DNA of 64,000 nt from an uncultured Stenotrophomonas sp. (GTDB lineage: Bacteria; Pseudomonadota; Gammaproteobacteria; Xanthomonadales; Xanthomonadaceae): assembly GCF_913778665.1 (NCBI RefSeq), contig NZ_CAJYVQ010000006.1, forward strand, positions 124,001 to 188,000. Direction: 5' to 3'. The translations under genes were made by a program, and so were the position numbers. Below the pieces are notes generated by a model. It was not told the DNA's origin and did no database searches. It saw only the letters and a program-made list of their open reading frames with translations. Shown here one piece after another: positions 61,180 through 64,000 of this stretch (position 1 is the first letter of the stretch; the number at the start of each line of letters is the position of its first letter).

Positions 61180-62313
61180 TTACTGGGCAGCCTGGATCAG
61201 CGCATCCACGTCCAGCATGTGGCCGGCGCGGTCGGCCTTGGTGCGCAGGTAGTGCTCGTTCTCGGCGGTGATCTCGCCGGTGACCGGAATGCAGTCCAGC
61301 ACCTCGATGCCGGCATTGCGCAGGCGCTGTGCCTTGGTCGGGTTGTTGCTGAGCAGGGCCACGCGGCTGATGCCCAGACCGCGCAGCATCGCCACTGCGC
61401 TGCCATAGCGGCGTTCGTCGGCACCGAAGCCCAGCTGTGCATCGGCGTCGATGGTGTCCAGGCCGTCGTGCTGGTAGCCGTAGGCGCGCATCTTGGCCGC
61501 GATACCGGTGCCGCGGCCTTCCTGGTCCAGGTACAGCAGCACGCCGCCGCCGAGTTCCTTCAGCTTGCGCAGGCCGCGCCGCAGCTGGTCGCCGCAGTCG
61601 CACTTGAGGGAACCGAACAGGTCGCCGGTCAGGCACGAAGAGTGCACGCGTACCGGCACCACCGCCGACAGGTCCGGCTCGCCGACGATGATCGCGACCT
61701 GGTCGCGCTGGGCCACGCCACCGCGGAACACCGCGAAGGTGGTCATGCCGACATCGCGCAGCGGCACCGGCGAACGCGCGACCAGCTCGTAGTCGTGGGC
61801 GGCGTGTGCCGCGCCCTCGGCGAGGTCGCACAGGGCCACCTCGGCGGCACCGTCGAAGGTGGTGTCGCCTGCCTCCAGGCGCACCGCCACCATCGCCGGC
61901 AGCAGCAGGCCGAGGCGGGCCAGCTCCACCGCACCGGCATCGAAGTCGTCACCGGCGCTCCAACACTCCGGCATCGGGCCCGGCTCGCGCAGGTAGCCCA
62001 GCGAGGGCAGGGCATCGAAGGCGACCCCGGCCAGCGGCAGGCGTGCGCCCTGCGCGGCTTCCACGCCGAGCACGCGGGCGCGTGTGGCGGTCAGGAACAG
62101 GTAATGGCGTTCGCGTGCGGCAGCGGCGAAGGCCGCAAAGCTGCTGGCGGTGGCACTGTCCAGTGCGATCACCGCCAGGCGCTGGCCCCGGCCGTCGTGG
62201 AGCAGCACCGGGCGACCGGCGCGCAGTTCGGCCACCGCGCGTTCGCAGCGGATCGCGGCGGGATCGCCGAACAGGGAAGAAGCAGGCATGGCAGGACCGG
62301 GGGAGGCGGACAT
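61180..62313 (-). CDS. ribA: GTP cyclohydrolase II with extra N-terminal domain
   Basis: The C-terminal 200 residues are a complete RibA. The zinc site [20 protein letters not shown], the catalytic [16 protein letters not shown], and [14 protein letters not shown] are all present. It opens GTP in the first step of riboflavin synthesis. The N-terminal 160-170 residues ([36 protein letters not shown]) resemble a degenerate RibB (DHBP synthase) domain, without the acidic active-site motifs as far as I can see. Total 377 residues, versus about 196 in E. coli. Start at 62313 as the extension upstream is non-coding. Confidence 0.9.
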   Translation of the reverse strand: MSASPGPAMPASSLFGDPAAIRCERAVAELRAGRPVLLHDGRGQRLAVIALDSATASSFAAFAAAARERHYLFLTATRARVLGVEAAQGARLPLAGVAFDALPSLGYLREPGPMPECWSAGDDFDAGAVELARLGLLLPAMVAVRLEAGDTTFDGAAEVALCDLAEGAAHAAHDYELVARSPVPLRDVGMTTFAVFRGGVAQRDQVAIIVGEPDLSAVVPVRVHSSCLTGDLFGSLKCDCGDQLRRGLRKLKELGGGVLLYLDQEGRGTGIAAKMRAYGYQHDGLDTIDADAQLGFGADERRYGSAVAMLRGLGISRVALLSNNPTKAQRLRNAGIEVLDCIPVTGEITAENEHYLRTKADRAGHMLDVDALIQAAQ

Positions 62314-62378
62314 CGCAGTCTCTATGGGGGCACCAGCGTCGTATTCAACGTGTTGCGGCCAGCGGTCGCAGGCGGCCG

Positions 62379-63299
62379 TCAGTGCGGATGTTCCTCGGTC
62401 GCGTACGGGTCTTCCTCGCCGCTGCCCGGTGGCCGCAGCGTATAGCGCTTGTAGGTCCACTGGTACTGGGCCGGGTCGCGGCGGGCAATGCGCTCGATGC
62501 CTGCATTGAGCGCGGTGGCCGCCACCTGCGGGTCCGGGTCGGCCACGGCCGGGTCGGTCGGCTCGATGTGCAGGGCGAATTCCATGTCGGGCCCGATGCG
62601 TTCACACCAGCCGTACAGGACGGTGGCGCCGGTGCGCTCGGCCAGCCGGTTGACCAGGGTCATGGTCAGCGCCTGCACGCCGAAGAACGGCACGAATACG
62701 CCGTCGCCGGCCTTGGGCTGCTGGTCGGGCAGGATGCCGGTGGCACCGCCGTCCTTGAGGACCTTGAACAGCTGGCGCACGGCCGGGCCTTCGGCGCGCA
62801 CCTGTTGCACGTTCTGGCCACCGCGCACCAGCTGCAGGAAGGCGTCGCTGGCCTCGTCCTCCGGCGGCTTGTAGACGATGGCGATCTGCCCGCGCGAAGC
62901 CAGCCACTGGTTCAACAGCTCCCAGTTGCCGAAGTGCGGGGCGGCCACGATCACGCCCTTGCCGCTGGCCAGCGCCGCGTCGTACAGGGCCTCGCCGTGG
63001 CGCTGCTTCAGGTGCAGCCGAAGGTTGTCGGCCGGCGTCTGGCTCCACAGCCTAAGGGTTTCGATGGCCTGCAGCGCGGTGGAGCGCAGCAGATCGCGGT
63101 GCAGGCGGTCGCGCGCGGCAGCGTCCAGCTCGGGGTAGGCCAGCTCCAGATTGCGCCGGGTGACGCGGCTCTCGCGGGCGTTGAGGGCGATCCAGGCCCA
63201 CGCCAGGGCGCGCGCGAACCCCCGCAGCAACGGCCAGGGCAGGCGGGCGAACAGGGTGGTGGCGCGGTAGACCAGCCGGGCTTTGCGGTGCGGATTCAT
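62379..63299 (-). CDS. lpxL: Lipid A lauroyl/myristoyl acyltransferase (LpxL/HtrB family)
   Basis: This 306-residue protein belongs to the lysophospholipid acyltransferase family that adds secondary acyl chains to lipid A. It has [13 protein letters not shown], the catalytic HFGNWE in [14 protein letters not shown], and [20 protein letters not shown]. An N-terminal membrane segment is present. LpxL versus LpxM cannot be settled from sequence alone. Confidence 0.88.
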   Translation of the reverse strand: MNPHRKARLVYRATTLFARLPWPLLRGFARALAWAWIALNARESRVTRRNLELAYPELDAAARDRLHRDLLRSTALQAIETLRLWSQTPADNLRLHLKQRHGEALYDAALASGKGVIVAAPHFGNWELLNQWLASRGQIAIVYKPPEDEASDAFLQLVRGGQNVQQVRAEGPAVRQLFKVLKDGGATGILPDQQPKAGDGVFVPFFGVQALTMTLVNRLAERTGATVLYGWCERIGPDMEFALHIEPTDPAVADPDPQVAATALNAGIERIARRDPAQYQWTYKRYTLRPPGSGEEDPYATEEHPH

Positions 63300-63359
63300 C
63301 GGCGCCAGTTTAGCCAAGGGCGCTGCTATCGTGGCCGCCCTGTTCATTGGAGGCCCTCG

Positions 63360-63800
63360 ATGCTCATTCTGATCCAGCGTGTCAGCCAGGCCGCCGTCCA
63401 CGTCGACGAGGTAGCGGTGGGGCAGATCGGCCCCGGCCTGCTGGCCCTGGTCGGCATGGAACCGGGCGATAGCGAGGCCCAGCTGCGGCGGATGGCCGAG
63501 CGCCTGCTGGGCTACCGGGTATTCGCCGACGAGGCCGGGAAGATGAACCGCTCGCTGCGCGACACCGGCGGCGGCCTGCTGCTGGTCAGCCAGTTCACCC
63601 TGGCCGCCGACACTCGTTCGGGCATGCGGCCGAGCTTCACCACCGCCGCGCCGCCGGACGAGGCTGAACGCGGGTTCAATCGATTTGTCGAGATCTGTCG
63701 TGAAAATCACGCACCCGGGGTGGAAACGGGCCGATTTGGTGCCCATATGGTCGTCAGCCTGGTCAATGACGGTCCCGTGACCTTCCTTCTCCGGCCCTGA
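63360..63800 (+). CDS. dtd: D-aminoacyl-tRNA deacylase
   Basis: Removes D-amino acids from mischarged tRNA. The 146-residue protein has [17 protein letters not shown] and a C-terminal NDGPVTFLL, the two active-site signatures (SQFT and the GP-cis-peptide). TTGGAGG precedes the ATG. rpoD follows after 90 bases. Confidence 0.95.
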   Translation: MLILIQRVSQAAVHVDEVAVGQIGPGLLALVGMEPGDSEAQLRRMAERLLGYRVFADEAGKMNRSLRDTGGGLLLVSQFTLAADTRSGMRPSFTTAAPPDEAERGFNRFVEICRENHAPGVETGRFGAHMVVSLVNDGPVTFLLRP

Positions 63801-63838
63801 GCCTGCGGGACCACCGCCCGGCAGGCGGGGCCCCGGGC

Positions 63839-63847
63839 TGGTATAAT
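63839..63847 (+). promoter_or_regulatory. Extended -10 promoter upstream of rpoD
   Basis: TGGTATAAT is a perfect extended -10 element, 43 bases before the rpoD ATG. No convincing -35 box is present, which is typical of extended -10 promoters. Confidence 0.7.
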
Positions 63848-63890
63848 GCTACGTTCCCTATTTCTCCCTAGCCGGTGGCGCGAGCACTAC

Positions 63891-64000
63891 ATGGCCAACG
63901 AACGTCCTGCCCAATCCGAAATCAAGCAACTGATCAGCAAGGGCCTGGAACAGGGCTACCTGACCTACGCCGAAGTCAATGACCATCTGCCCGACGACAT
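63891..64000 (+). CDS. rpoD: RNA polymerase sigma factor RpoD, 3' end outside window
   Basis: The first 36 residues (QSEIKQLISKGLEQGYLTYA, EVNDHLPDDI) match region 1.1 of the primary sigma factor RpoD. The rest lies beyond the right edge. It has its own extended -10 promoter. The usual rpsU-dnaG-rpoD order is not visible; dtd lies directly upstream. Confidence 0.93.
   Translation, partial: MANERPAQSEIKQLISKGLEQGYLTYAEVNDHLPDD

Overview
The window looks like chromosomal DNA of a Stenotrophomonas species, most likely the S. maltophilia complex. The evidence is the uniformly GC-rich coding, gene neighbourhoods typical of Xanthomonadaceae (tlpA-dsbD-cutA, groESL, tsaC/topA/smg/dprA/LysM, def-fmt-rsmB, rpoD at the right edge), and many short palindromes headed by GTAG that match the SMAG repeat family described in S. 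maltophilia. No tRNA, rRNA, CRISPR array, phage or insertion sequence was seen.

Positions 1-9670 hold the most unusual region, an accessory operon for a ribosomally made, modified peptide (RiPP). It encodes a 49-residue precursor with a double-glycine leader and a short core containing W-V-K and two prolines. Next to it are a radical SAM/SPASM maturase of the FxsB/GrrM cyclophane-forming type, a very short HlyD-like adaptor, and an ABC exporter with a C39 peptidase domain that should cut at the double glycine. Three different 2-oxoglutarate/Fe(II) oxygenases, an HD-like DUF6817 protein and an unrecognised 377-residue protein flank these. Many genes overlap by 4-14 bases. A FtsX-type ABC permease, cut by the window edge, lies just upstream. 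I know of no described pathway with this combination.

Positions 9671-17942 are housekeeping: a thiol-redox operon (TlpA-like, a DsbD with two N-terminal alpha domains, CutA), a secreted endonuclease, and groESL behind a sigma-32-type promoter and a CIRCE operator, followed by a DUF6445 gene. Positions 17951-25721 carry a beta-lactamase-fold hydrolase, a retropepsin-like protease, a two-component system, a MarR regulator with a perfect palindromic operator, an alkylation-repair-like HEAT protein, and a DAHP synthase controlled by an attenuator whose leader peptide has six consecutive aromatic codons. Positions 25933-33260 contain a TRIC-family channel under a tandem glycine riboswitch, a GIY-YIG protein, NADH dehydrogenase II, a NYN/LOTUS protein, a glutathione transferase and PriA.

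Between priA and the next operon lie two inverted consensus DnaA boxes and an AT-rich tract. Positions 33675-42322 hold two unknown secreted/membrane proteins, a MATE exporter, SppA, a small lipoprotein, a short-chain dehydrogenase, two DUF4124-like proteins and TsaC. Positions 42497-52855 are topA (with a lysine/alanine-rich tail), two GYF-domain proteins (one fused to an RDD membrane domain, one to a pilin-like domain), smg, dprA, a LysM protein, then def-fmt-rsmB. Positions 52878-59019 form an envelope glycan cluster. The right end holds a YdbS/YdbT-like pair, ribA, a lipid A acyltransferase, dtd and the start of rpoD.

A pattern crosses the whole window: at least five genes take their TAG stop codon from the GTAG head of a repeat placed exactly at their 3' end.
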